NCBI RefSeq assembly: GCF_024054195.1
Contig: NZ_JAMXLB010000001.1
Coordinates: forward strand, 2,123,085-2,187,084
Reading direction: 5' to 3'
From: Flavobacterium sp. NRK F7
GTDB lineage: Bacteria > Bacteroidota > Bacteroidia > Flavobacteriales > Flavobacteriaceae
Length of the DNA: 64,000 nucleotides
Shown here: one piece after another, positions 18,039 through 26,020 of the stretch
Numbering within the stretch: the stretch's first letter is position 1
Layout: each line of letters opens with the position of its first letter
The notes under the pieces: model-generated
Databases searched by the model: none
What the model was told of the DNA's origin: nothing
The model's input: the letters and a program-made list of their open reading frames with translations, nothing else
Position numbers and translations under genes: made by a program

Positions 18039-18956
18039 TTATAATAGTGTAACTCCTTTATCATTTACCTTTGAAAGGTAAATATCAAAGGGTATTTGTG
18101 TTTTGGAGTATTCCGCTTTCATCGCTTGAGCAACTGTTTCTGCTATTTCTTTCCCTTTACATAAGGCAAAAATGGAAGGTCCAGCACCTGAAATACCAGA
18201 TCCTAAAGCCCCTTCTTCTAGTGCTATCTCTTTTACTTTTTCAAAATGCGGAATTAAATGTTTTCTAAAGGGTTCCACAACTACATCTTGTAATGAACGA
18301 CTAATTAAGGCATAATCTTGAGTATATAACCCCGCAATTAAACCTCCTAAATTTCCCCATTGTGTAATGGCTTTATGAAAAGGAATGGTAGCTTCTAATA
18401 CTGCTCTGGCATCCACCGTTTTAACTTCTATATGTGGATGTAATACGACGGCATACATTTTTTCAGGGCTGGTGATTTTAATAACGTCTAAAGGATGGTA
18501 ACCTCTCACTAAGGTAAAACCACCTAATAAACAAGGAGCTACATTGTCTGCATGTTCACTACCACTAGCTAAGGCTTCACCTTTCATGGCAAAAGGTATT
18601 AATTCAGTTTTAGAAAAAGGCCTTCCTAATAATTCATTTACACCAAAAACAGCACCAGCTGCACTGGCAGAGGAGCTACCAATGCCGCTTCCTGCTTTTA
18701 TATTTTTGTGAATTTCTATTGCTATTCCAAAATCTATGTCTCTGTTTTCAATTACCGCTAGAGCAGCTACACCAGCTACATTTTTTGACGTTTCATAAGG
18801 TAAATCTGCTCCAATTATTTCCGTAATTTGTATACCTTTTGTAGTGGTTTTTCGAAATATCATTTCATCTCCAATATTTTCTAAACACAAACCCATTACA
18901 TCAAAACCACAATTTAAGTTGGCGATTGTTGCAGGACAAAATACACGTACTTCCAT
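18039..18956 (-). CDS. thrB: Homoserine kinase
   Basis: 305 residues from the ATG at 18956 (MEVRVFCPATIANLNCGFD). This start leaves 10 bp after thrA, whereas the ATG at 18998 would overlap thrA and add 14 unrelated residues. GHMP-kinase fold: N-terminal PATIANLNCGFDVMGL, ATP loop GSGIGSSSASAAGAV, and C-terminal GALGSGISGAGPSIFALC. It phosphorylates homoserine to O-phosphohomoserine, the substrate of thrC. Confidence 0.95.
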   Translation of the reverse strand: MEVRVFCPATIANLNCGFDVMGLCLENIGDEMIFRKTTTKGIQITEIIGADLPYETSKNVAGVAALAVIENRDIDFGIAIEIHKNIKAGSGIGSSSASAAGAVFGVNELLGRPFSKTELIPFAMKGEALASGSEHADNVAPCLLGGFTLVRGYHPLDVIKITSPEKMYAVVLHPHIEVKTVDARAVLEATIPFHKAITQWGNLGGLIAGLYTQDYALISRSLQDVVVEPFRKHLIPHFEKVKEIALEEGALGSGISGAGPSIFALCKGKEIAETVAQAMKAEYSKTQIPFDIYLSKVNDKGVTLL

Positions 18957-18966
18957 AAGTTCATTT

Positions 18967-21420
18967 TTAAAAGTTACCAATTCGAATGACATCTGCAAAA
19001 ATTCCAGAAGCGGTTACTGCAGCACCAGCACCAGCACCTTTAATTAAGAGAGGTTGGTCTACATATCGATCGGTGTAAAATTGAACAATATTATCTTTGC
19101 CTTCTAAATTATAAAACGGACTATCAGATGGAATAAATTCTAAGCCTACACTAGCTTTACCCTTTTCGAACGAAGCTACAAATTTAAGTCGGCTGTTTTT
19201 TTCTTTGGCTTGAGCCAATAAATTTTCAAAATGAGAATTATGCTTTACTAAAGATTCAAAGAATGCTTCATTAGTTGTGGTATTCATACATTCTTCGGGG
19301 AGAAAGGAATTGTTTTGAATATCCTCAATTTCCATTTCATAACCACTTTCTCTAATTAAAATAAGTATTTTTCGAGCTACATCAATTCCACTCAAATCAA
19401 TTTTTGGATCTGGTTCTGTAAAACCTTGTACTCCCGCTTCTTTAACTACATCATGGAAGGAATAGGTTTCACTAAAATTATTAAAAATAAAATTTAAACT
19501 TCCTGATAAAACAGCTTGAATTTTATGAACTTTATCACCTGAAACAATAAGATGTTTTAAGGTATCAATAATTGGTAAACCTGCACCAACATTGGTTTCA
19601 AAAAGAAATGGTGCATTGTATTTACGGGATAATTTTTTTAAATTTTTGTAATTTTCATATTCCGATGCAGCAGCAATTTTGTTACAAGTTACTACCGCAA
19701 TATTTTCTTTCAAAAATTGGTCATAAATAGTTGCTACCTCACTATTAGCCGTTATATCAACAAAAATACTATTTCTGTAATTGAATGCTTTTACCTTTTC
19801 AATAAAGAGTTTCATATTTGCATCTTCACCTTGATTTAAACAAGTTTTCCATTCTTTTAGAGGAATTCCTTCCGAATCGAAAAACATTTTTCTTGAATTT
19901 GACAAAGCAATAACACGCACATTTAGTTTTAAATTCTCTTTTAAGAATTTCTTTTGCTGGTAAACTTGATCGATAAATTTCTCACCCACATTACCAACCC
20001 CCATTACAAAAAGATTCAATTGTTTTGTGTTGTCTTCAAAGAAGCGTTCGTGTAAGGTGTTTAAAGCTTTTCGAACGTCTTTTTTTTCGATAACAACCGA
20101 TATGTTTCTTTCAGAAGCACCTTGAGCTATAGCACGAATGTTTACATTGTTTTTGCCTAAAGTACTAAACATTTTGCCACTTAAGCCTTGATGGTTTTTC
20201 ATGTTTTCCCCAATGAGAGCCACGATACATAAATCTTCTTCTACGATACAAGCATTAATTTTATGTTGTGCAATTTCAATTTCAAAAGTTGCATCAATTG
20301 CTTGTTTTGCAAGTTCAGCATCTTGATTTTGAATACCAATACAGATCGAGTGTTCTGAAGAAGCTTGTGTAATGAAAATGACATTAATATTGTGATTTGA
20401 GAGTGTTTCAAATAAGCGTTTGGAAGATCCTGTAACGCCAATCATGCCAGAACCTTCAAGAGTTATTAATGCAATTGATTCGATATGAGAAATTCCTTTT
20501 ATAGGATTTCCATTCGATTTGGATTGATTTGAAATTAAGGTACCAAGCGCATCAGGTTCAAACGTGTTTTTGATCCAGATAGGAATATTTAAATCCAAAA
20601 CAGGTTGGATTGTTGGTGGATACAATACTTTGGCGCCAAAATGAGATAATTCCATTGCTTCTTGATAGGTAATTGTGGCAATAGGTTGGGCTTGTTTTAC
20701 AATTTTTGGATTTGCCGTATACATTCCATTAACATCAGTCCATATTTCTAAAGTAGAAGCTTGTAAAGCCGCGGCTAAGATTGCTGCTGTATAATCTGAT
20801 CCACCACGACCTAAAGTAGTAGTGTTCCCATTTGTAGAGGATGCAATAAATCCAGGAAAAACAAGAATTGTTGCTTGTTTTTTTTGAAAAAAAGCATTGA
20901 TCAGTTCATTAGTAATTTTAAAATCTACTGTAGCTTTTCCAAAAATAGCATTCGTTTTTAGTACTTCTCTACTATCTTTAAATTCCGTTTTAGGAATTGC
21001 TGTTTGAAGGGCAACTGCAATAATTTGTGAAGATAATAATTCACCAAAACTTAAAATTCGGTCTAACGTTTTAGGAGTTAACTCACCTAATAAAAAACAG
21101 CCATCTAATAAGGTTTGCAATTGAGTGAACTCTGCTTTTAATAAGTTATTTACTTCTTCTTTTTTATTTTCTTCAATGAGATTTTCAACTACTTCATAAT
21201 GTTTATTTTGAATTTGTTGCAATAGAATTTTATATTGCTCCTCTTTTGTAGCGGCTGTATTTGAAGCTAAAAGTAATAAGTCGGTTATGCCACTAAATGC
21301 AGAAACTACTATCGCTAAATTATTGTTATTTTCTTTTGCTTTCTTTGAAATAATTTCAATTACTTTTTTAATGTTTTGGTCATTGGCAACTGATGTACCA
21401 CCAAATTTTAATACATTCAT
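18967..21420 (-). CDS. thrA: Bifunctional aspartate kinase / homoserine dehydrogenase
   Basis: 817 residues, the full ThrA length. N-terminal aspartate kinase (KFGGTSV at 5-11, TTLGRGGSDYTAA near 200), two ACT-type regulatory domains (about 310-455; SSEHSICIGI, ASERNISVVI) and C-terminal homoserine dehydrogenase from about 463 with the NAD(P) fingerprint VMGVGNVGEKF. The catalytic region around ETNVGAGLPIIDTLKHLIVSGD is intact. It catalyses the first and third steps from aspartate. The gene lies 87 bp after a Thr/Ile-rich leader frame, so its transcription is probably controlled by the supply of charged tRNA-Thr/Ile. Confidence 0.96.
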   Translation of the reverse strand: MNVLKFGGTSVANDQNIKKVIEIISKKAKENNNNLAIVVSAFSGITDLLLLASNTAATKEEQYKILLQQIQNKHYEVVENLIEENKKEEVNNLLKAEFTQLQTLLDGCFLLGELTPKTLDRILSFGELLSSQIIAVALQTAIPKTEFKDSREVLKTNAIFGKATVDFKITNELINAFFQKKQATILVFPGFIASSTNGNTTTLGRGGSDYTAAILAAALQASTLEIWTDVNGMYTANPKIVKQAQPIATITYQEAMELSHFGAKVLYPPTIQPVLDLNIPIWIKNTFEPDALGTLISNQSKSNGNPIKGISHIESIALITLEGSGMIGVTGSSKRLFETLSNHNINVIFITQASSEHSICIGIQNQDAELAKQAIDATFEIEIAQHKINACIVEEDLCIVALIGENMKNHQGLSGKMFSTLGKNNVNIRAIAQGASERNISVVIEKKDVRKALNTLHERFFEDNTKQLNLFVMGVGNVGEKFIDQVYQQKKFLKENLKLNVRVIALSNSRKMFFDSEGIPLKEWKTCLNQGEDANMKLFIEKVKAFNYRNSIFVDITANSEVATIYDQFLKENIAVVTCNKIAAASEYENYKNLKKLSRKYNAPFLFETNVGAGLPIIDTLKHLIVSGDKVHKIQAVLSGSLNFIFNNFSETYSFHDVVKEAGVQGFTEPDPKIDLSGIDVARKILILIRESGYEMEIEDIQNNSFLPEECMNTTTNEAFFESLVKHNSHFENLLAQAKEKNSRLKFVASFEKGKASVGLEFIPSDSPFYNLEGKDNIVQFYTDRYVDQPLLIKGAGAGAAVTASGIFADVIRIGNF

Positions 21421-21481
21421 GATTGTTTGCTTAAATATGTATACTTAGAATTTTATCTTTCGAACGAAAAATATATAATAT

Positions 21482-21517
21482 GGGATTATATGTAATTGAT
21501 TATACCCCTAAGGGGTA
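21482..21517 (-). promoter_or_regulatory. Alternative RNA hairpins of the thr attenuator
   Basis: On the minus strand TACCCC (21517-21512) pairs with GGGGTA (21508-21503) around the leader stop codon. GGGGTATA can instead pair with TATAATCCC (21490-21482) with one bulged A. The two structures exclude each other. A ribosome that finishes the leader would cover TACCCC and favour the downstream stem, while a ribosome stalled at Thr codons would leave the first hairpin free to form. An A/U-rich tract (ATATTATATATTTTT) follows the downstream stem, but it is not a classical U-tract, so the mechanism of stopping transcription is open. Pairing was found by eye. Confidence 0.5.
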
Positions 21518-21594
21518 ATAGTTGTCATAGCAATAGTGCCAACCGTAGTGCCGGTTGTGATAGAATTAGTATATGTTTTTTCGCTATGTAACAT
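21508..21594 (-). CDS. Threonine operon leader peptide (attenuator)
   Basis: A 28-codon frame starts with ATG at 21594-21592 and ends with TAG at 21510-21508. Ten codons encode threonine (positions 7, 9, 13, 14, 16, 17, 20, 24, 25, 27) and three isoleucine (12, 21, 26); part of it reads TYTNSITTGTTVGT. Chance enrichment of this kind directly before thrA is most unlikely. In proteobacteria such leaders (thrL) make ribosomes stall when charged tRNA-Thr or tRNA-Ile is short and so release attenuation. The sequence of this leader is unrelated to E. coli thrL. The -7 element lies 5 bp upstream, so the mRNA may start at or next to this ATG. Confidence 0.85.
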   Translation of the reverse strand: MLHSEKTYTNSITTGTTVGTIAMTTITP

Positions 21595-21599
21595 AGTTT

Positions 21600-21607
21600 C
21601 AAATATA
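21600..21607 (-). promoter_or_regulatory. -7 element of the thr operon
   Basis: TATATTTG on the minus strand, an exact TAnnTTTG match, 5 bp before the leader ATG. No TTG stands at the standard distance upstream. The transcription start would fall within a few bases of the leader ATG, giving a leaderless or nearly leaderless message. Confidence 0.55.
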
Positions 21608-21751
21608 AATACTATTTCTTTGCTAAAAAAATTAAGAAACCATTTTTGCGAATACTTTATTTTAGTCCTCATAAAAATCACTAAAAAACAATATTAATAA
21701 ATTTGGTATATAATGATTATCAATATGATAATAAAATAGTAGTTAAAAATG

Positions 21752-21782
21752 TTGTTTTTTAACAATTGTTTGCAGAATTTTG
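21752..21782 (+). promoter_or_regulatory. Promoter of hutH
   Basis: TTG at 21752-21754, 20-base spacer, then GAATTTTG at 21775-21782, one mismatch to TAnnTTTG. Predicted start near 21788, just before the first ATG at 21792. Confidence 0.5.
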
Positions 21783-21791
21783 GACTTTTAA

Positions 21792-23306
21792 ATGCAAAAA
21801 ATGGAGACAATACATTATATAAGTTCTGATTTACTTTCAATTGACCAAATAGAAAGCATTGTTATACAAGACTTAAAATTAGAATTATCTGAAGAAGCAA
21901 GAGCTAATATTGTAAAATGCAGAATGTATTTAGATGATAAATTAAAATCTAATGAAAAACCTATTTATGGAATTAATACAGGTTTTGGTTCTTTATGTAA
22001 TGTAAAAATTTCAAGTGAAAATTTATCAAAGTTGCAAGAAAACTTGGTAAAATCCCATGCTTGTGGAACAGGAGAAGAAGTACCACAAGATATTGTTAAA
22101 ATAATGTTGTTATTAAAGATTCAATCTTTAAGTTATGGTCATTCTGGGGTGCAACTAGAAACAGTTGAGCGTTTGATTGACTTTTACAATAATGGTATTT
22201 TACCCGTAATTTATAATCAAGGGTCGTTAGGTGCAAGTGGAGATTTAGCGCCATTAGCACATTTATCGCTACCGCTTTTAGGAGAAGGGGAAGTCTATTA
22301 TAATGGTTTTAGACAACCTGCGAATAAAGTCTTAGAAAAGATGGGTTGGGAACCTATTACATTAAAATCAAAAGAAGGTTTGGCATTATTAAATGGTACC
22401 CAGTTTATGAGTGCTTATGGTGTTTATATTCTAATTAAGTCTTGTAAGCTTTCTTATTTAGCAGACGTAATTAGTGCTGTATCTTTAGAAGGATTTGATG
22501 GTAGAATAGAACCTTTTACGGATTTAATTCATTTGGTAAGACCTCATAAAGGTCAGGTTCAAACTGCTGAACGAATGAGAGATCTATTGGAAGGAAGTGA
22601 AATAATAGCACAAGAGAAAAAACATGTACAAGATCCCTATTCTTTTAGATGTATACCACAAGTGCATGGAGCCAGTAAGGATACTATTGATTATGTAAAA
22701 AGAGTGTTTCGTACGGAAATTAATTCGGTAACGGATAACCCCAATATTTTTGTTTCAGAAGATATGATAGTTTCTGGAGGTAATTTTCATGGGCAACCTT
22801 TAGCTTTGGCGCTTGATTTTTTAGGCATTGCGTTAGCTGAATTTGGTAGTATTTCTGAAAGAAGAACGTATCAATTAATTTCAGGTTTAAGAGAATTACC
22901 AGCGTTTTTAGTAAGCGATCCAGGATTGAATTCTGGTTTTATGATTCCCCAATATACGGCAGCAAGTATTGTAAGTCAAAATAAGCAATTAGCAACACCT
23001 GCAAGTGTCGATAGTATTGTGTCTAGTAATGGACAGGAAGATCATGTAAGTATGGGAGCAAACGCTGCTACTAAAACTTTGCGAATAGTAGATAATTTAG
23101 AGCGAATTTTAGCAATTGAATTGTTAAATGCTTCACAAGCTATTGAGTTTAGAAGACCATTAAAATCAAGTGATTTTATAGAAATGTTTCTAAAATCGTA
23201 TCGTGAAGAAGTACCTTCAGTAGAAGAAGACAGAATTTTACATTATGATATTGAAAAAACCATAGCTTTTTTACAAAGTTTTCAAGTAGAACACGAAGTA
23301 TTATAG
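21792..23306 (+). CDS. hutH: Histidine ammonia-lyase
   Basis: 504 residues. The MIO cofactor triad Ala148-Ser149-Gly150 sits in GSLGASGDLAPLAHL, and YGINTGFG (59-66), SHACGTGE, the substrate-site stretch VHGASKDTIDYV and DNPNIF are intact. The enzyme removes ammonia from histidine to give urocanate. Tyrosine lyases belong to the same superfamily, but the motifs here follow HutH. A second ATG at 21801 (METIHYISS) could be the true start given the predicted transcription start at about 21788. hutU, hutI and hutG are not in the window, so the pathway is not clustered. A strong bidirectional terminator follows. Confidence 0.92.
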   Translation: MQKMETIHYISSDLLSIDQIESIVIQDLKLELSEEARANIVKCRMYLDDKLKSNEKPIYGINTGFGSLCNVKISSENLSKLQENLVKSHACGTGEEVPQDIVKIMLLLKIQSLSYGHSGVQLETVERLIDFYNNGILPVIYNQGSLGASGDLAPLAHLSLPLLGEGEVYYNGFRQPANKVLEKMGWEPITLKSKEGLALLNGTQFMSAYGVYILIKSCKLSYLADVISAVSLEGFDGRIEPFTDLIHLVRPHKGQVQTAERMRDLLEGSEIIAQEKKHVQDPYSFRCIPQVHGASKDTIDYVKRVFRTEINSVTDNPNIFVSEDMIVSGGNFHGQPLALALDFLGIALAEFGSISERRTYQLISGLRELPAFLVSDPGLNSGFMIPQYTAASIVSQNKQLATPASVDSIVSSNGQEDHVSMGANAATKTLRIVDNLERILAIELLNASQAIEFRRPLKSSDFIEMFLKSYREEVPSVEEDRILHYDIEKTIAFLQSFQVEHEVL

Positions 23307-23324
23307 TTTATCTAATTTCATAAT

Positions 23325-23364
23325 AAAAAGAAAAGCGTAATTTTTAAGTTACGCTTTTCTTTTT
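23325..23364. terminator. Bidirectional terminator hutH / DUF1304
   Basis: Perfect 16-bp arms AAAAAGAAAAGCGTAA / TTACGCTTTTCTTTTT with an 8-base loop, lying between convergent genes. A-runs and T-runs on both sides make it work in either direction. Confidence 0.9.
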
Positions 23365-23368
23365 ATTT

Positions 23369-23734
23369 TTAATGTAATAGAAGAATACTTGCTAATCCAA
23401 GAAGGGCAGGAATTCCTTGTACGTAAAAAATTCTTTTACTTGCAGAATAGGCACCATATATGCCAGCAATTAAAACACAACTTAAAAAGAAAATAGCAAT
23501 ATTTTTACTCCAAGTAACATCTGAAACGAATAAGGACCAAACCAATCCAGCCACTAAAAAGCCATTGTATAAGCCTTGATTAGCTGCTAATGTTTTGGTT
23601 TTGGGGAATAACTCTTTCGGGAAGTTTCTAAATACTTTTGGTGCTTTGGTAGTCCATGCAAACATTTCCAACCATAAGAAATAAGTGTGTAATAAAGCTA
23701 CAATAACAATTATTATTTGAGAAAGTATATTCAT
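23369..23734 (-). CDS. DUF1304 family membrane protein
   Basis: 121 residues with four predicted membrane helices (about 3-22, 48-68, 75-95, 100-120). The pattern LLHTYFLWLEMFAWTTKAPKVF and NQGLYNGFLVAGLVW is characteristic of DUF1304. Function unknown. The start is 10 bp after the TMEM175-like gene stop, so the two are probably cotranscribed. The shared terminator at 23325-23364 closes the unit. Confidence 0.88.
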   Translation of the reverse strand: MNILSQIIIVIVALLHTYFLWLEMFAWTTKAPKVFRNFPKELFPKTKTLAANQGLYNGFLVAGLVWSLFVSDVTWSKNIAIFFLSCVLIAGIYGAYSASKRIFYVQGIPALLGLASILLLH

Positions 23735-23744
23735 TTTTTATGTT

Positions 23745-24320
23745 TTAGTGTTCTATTGATTTTTCGATTCTAGTATCAGGAATAATCCACATGATGGCTA
23801 CAATTACAAAGATAAAAGGCGCTAACCCATATATAAATTGTAAGGATAGTAAAGCAATTAGATAGAGTATTACAGAAATTTTACCTTTGAAATCTTTTCC
23901 AATTGCTCTTAATAAGAGGGAATCATTTCCATCTGCAGCAATGATTCTATTGGTTAATATCCAATAGGATATACCCGCCATCAAGAGATTAAAACCATAT
24001 AATGACATGGGGTCACATTCTGTGATGTGTTCTCCTAGCCATGAAGTGGTAAATGGAATGAGTGACAGCCAAAATAATAAATTCATATTGGCCCATAATA
24101 TACCTGAAGTAATTTTAGTAACGGTGTGCATCAAATGATGGTGATTGTTCCAATAAATGGCTAAATAGATAAAACTCAAAACATAGCTTAAGAATTTAGG
24201 AGCTAAAGGTTTTAAATCGCTAATTTCAAAACCTTCAGGAGCTTTTAATTCTAAAACCATTATCGTAATGATAATGGCTAAAACACCATCACTAAAGGCT
24301 TCAAGTCTGTTTTTTTTCAT
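23745..24320 (-). CDS. TMEM175-family (DUF1211) potassium channel-like protein
   Basis: 191 residues with about six membrane helices, the size of a single bacterial TMEM175 repeat. The N-terminal signature RLEAFSDGVLAI (Phe9-Ser10-Asp11) forms the filter-lining helix of the family, and YWNNHHHLMHTV is also conserved. Bacterial members assemble as tetrameric potassium-permeable channels. It abuts the small membrane protein gene upstream with no gap and precedes the DUF1304 gene by 10 bp. Confidence 0.9.
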   Translation of the reverse strand: MKKNRLEAFSDGVLAIIITIMVLELKAPEGFEISDLKPLAPKFLSYVLSFIYLAIYWNNHHHLMHTVTKITSGILWANMNLLFWLSLIPFTTSWLGEHITECDPMSLYGFNLLMAGISYWILTNRIIAADGNDSLLLRAIGKDFKGKISVILYLIALLSLQFIYGLAPFIFVIVAIMWIIPDTRIEKSIEH

Positions 24321-24512
24321 TTATTTATTTATTAAAATCTTTATTATTTCAACCACTAAATATAAAAAAGCTACTATTAGTATTGGGATTACCAAAATAA
24401 AAAATAATATACTTATCATTGGGAAACCTACTATTTTTAAAATAGCGCCTACAATCCCAATAAGGACCGAAAGTAAGATAAGGTAAAATATAGGTTTTAG
24501 TTTTCTAATCAT
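24321..24512 (-). CDS. Small two-helix membrane protein, unknown
   Basis: 63 residues from the ATG at 24512 (MIRKLKPIFYLILL). A longer frame from 24590 would overlap the RimK fusion by 26 bp and add a soluble stretch, so I prefer 24512. Two membrane helices lie at about 8-28 and 33-56, rich in Ile and Leu, with a GxxG-like GIVGAILKIVGFP segment between them. No family recognised. Its stop abuts the TMEM175-like start, so it probably belongs to the same transcript and could be an accessory subunit (inference). Confidence 0.65.
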   Translation of the reverse strand: MIRKLKPIFYLILLSVLIGIVGAILKIVGFPMISILFFILVIPILIVAFLYLVVEIIKILINK

Positions 24513-24564
24513 AAATTGGTAAGAAATGCTACTGGTAATAAATTTTAAATCATGAATATAGAAA

Positions 24565-25932
24565 TTATTTCCATTTAAAATTTTTTTCAATAGCCTTAAT
24601 CATTTCTCCAGCAATATCTTTATTTGTCGCACCTTCAATGCCTTCTAAACCCGGAGAGGAATTGACTTCTAATAATAAAGGACCTTTACTAGAGCGGATA
24701 ATATCAACACCTGCTACTTTTAAATCCATTGCTTTAGCCGCTTTAATGGCAATTTTCTTTTCTTCTGGGGTTACTTTTACAACTGAAGCAGAACCGCCCA
24801 TATGAATATTAGCTCTAAATTCACCTGGAGCAGCTTCTCTTTGCATAGCTGCTACGACTTTACCATCTACAACAAACAAGCGCAAATCCTTACCATTTGC
24901 TTCTTTAATAAACTCTTGTACTAAAATATTGGCATTTAAACTTTTGAAAGCATTAATTACCGATTCTGCTGCCTTTTTAGTTTCTGCTAAAACCACTCCT
25001 TTTCCTTGTGTACCTTCTAATAGCTTAACAATCAATGGAGAACCACCTACCATTTTAATTAAATCGTCTGTGTCTAAAGGTGAATTTGCAAAACCAGTTG
25101 TTGGGATATCTACACCATTATTAAGGAGTAATTGTAAGGAAAATAACTTATCTCTAGATTGTGTTATAGCTGCAGCATTGTTTAAAGCAAATACTTTTAA
25201 GGCTTCAAATTGGCGTGTTAAAGCACAACCGTAATAGGTCATACTGGGTCTAATTCTTGGAATTACAGCATCGAAATTATTTAGAATTTTTCCACCTCTA
25301 TAATGAATTTCGGGATTGTCGGCATCCAATTTCATATAGCAATATTTCAGATTTAAAAAGTGCATTTCATGACCTCTTAATTCACCTGCTTCCATAATTC
25401 TTCTATTGCTGTAAAGTTCTGGATTACTAGCTAAAAGACCAATGCGTAAACCTTGTTTTTCTTTGGAATTATCAAAATAGAATTCTTTTAATTTTTCATT
25501 GGAAGGCTGACCTAAAACATATTTTTTTTCAGGATCTACTAATATTCTTCCAGACATAGCTTCTCTTCCCAATAGCATTCGAAATCCCATTGAATCTCTA
25601 TTGGTTAAAGTAAGTTCTACTTCCCATTTCTTACCTCCAATTTCTAAAATGGTTTTAATAACAAATCTTCTTTCACGGTAACCACTAGAACTTTTAACGA
25701 TTCTTTGATCGACTAATTCCGCCTCACAATGAATAATTGTTTTAGCATTATTTTGGATAGGATTAATGTCAAATTTTACCCAATCAACACCATCTTTTTG
25801 AAAGGTTTTTAAGTTGGTAGCATGTAGAGCAGAAGTTTTAGCTCCTGAATCGACTCTTGCTTTAATCGTAGGAATTCCTAAAGTAGGGAAGGAGCACCAT
25901 TCTTCACTACCAACAATTACTTTGTCTTGCAT
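24565..25932 (-). CDS. Fusion of RimB-like retropepsin domain and RimK ATP-grasp ligase
   Basis: 455 residues. Residues of about 3-140 form the RimB-like (pfam05618, 'ATP-dependent zinc protease') domain with the aspartic motif DSGAKTSAL (Asp28). Residues of about 160-455 form a RimK-type ATP-grasp ligase ([60 protein letters not shown]). RimK adds glutamates to a protein C-terminus (ribosomal protein S6 in E. coli), and in Pseudomonas RimB cleaves them, so addition and removal may be joined in one chain here. It is directly downstream of clpC after a terminator. Confidence 0.88.
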   Translation of the reverse strand: MQDKVIVGSEEWCSFPTLGIPTIKARVDSGAKTSALHATNLKTFQKDGVDWVKFDINPIQNNAKTIIHCEAELVDQRIVKSSSGYRERRFVIKTILEIGGKKWEVELTLTNRDSMGFRMLLGREAMSGRILVDPEKKYVLGQPSNEKLKEFYFDNSKEKQGLRIGLLASNPELYSNRRIMEAGELRGHEMHFLNLKYCYMKLDADNPEIHYRGGKILNNFDAVIPRIRPSMTYYGCALTRQFEALKVFALNNAAAITQSRDKLFSLQLLLNNGVDIPTTGFANSPLDTDDLIKMVGGSPLIVKLLEGTQGKGVVLAETKKAAESVINAFKSLNANILVQEFIKEANGKDLRLFVVDGKVVAAMQREAAPGEFRANIHMGGSASVVKVTPEEKKIAIKAAKAMDLKVAGVDIIRSSKGPLLLEVNSSPGLEGIEGATNKDIAGEMIKAIEKNFKWK

Positions 25933-25950
25933 TCTATTTTTAATTTATTT

Positions 25951-25979
25951 CTAAAGTAGTATTTTTTTTTGATATACAA
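25951..25979 (-). promoter_or_regulatory. Candidate promoter of the RimB-RimK gene
   Basis: Minus strand TTG at 25979-25977, 18-base spacer, TACTTTAG at 25958-25951 (one mismatch to TAnnTTTG). It lies between the clpC terminator and the start at 25932, where a promoter is needed. Confidence 0.4.
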
Positions 25980-25994
25980 TTTTTTGAAGCGAAA

Positions 25995-26020
25995 AAAAAC
26001 CTACTATTTAGTAGGTTTTT
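25995..26020 (-). terminator. clpC terminator overlapping the stop codon
   Basis: AAAAACCTACTA / TAGTAGGTTTTT with a 2-base centre. The minus-strand 3' arm is followed by more T (eight in a row). The clpC stop TAG (26006-26004) lies within the stem, so a terminating ribosome will cover it. Confidence 0.85.

Larger units (their letters stand above)
21421..21791. other. thr leader and divergent promoter region
   Basis: This 371-bp stretch between thrA and hutH holds, on the minus strand, a -7 element (21600-21607), the 28-codon leader (21508-21594), a hairpin over its stop codon (21503-21517) and an alternative partner segment (21482-21490). On the plus strand it holds the hutH promoter (21752-21782). 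The rest, 21608-21750, is AT-rich and shows nothing I can name. Confidence 0.7.
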
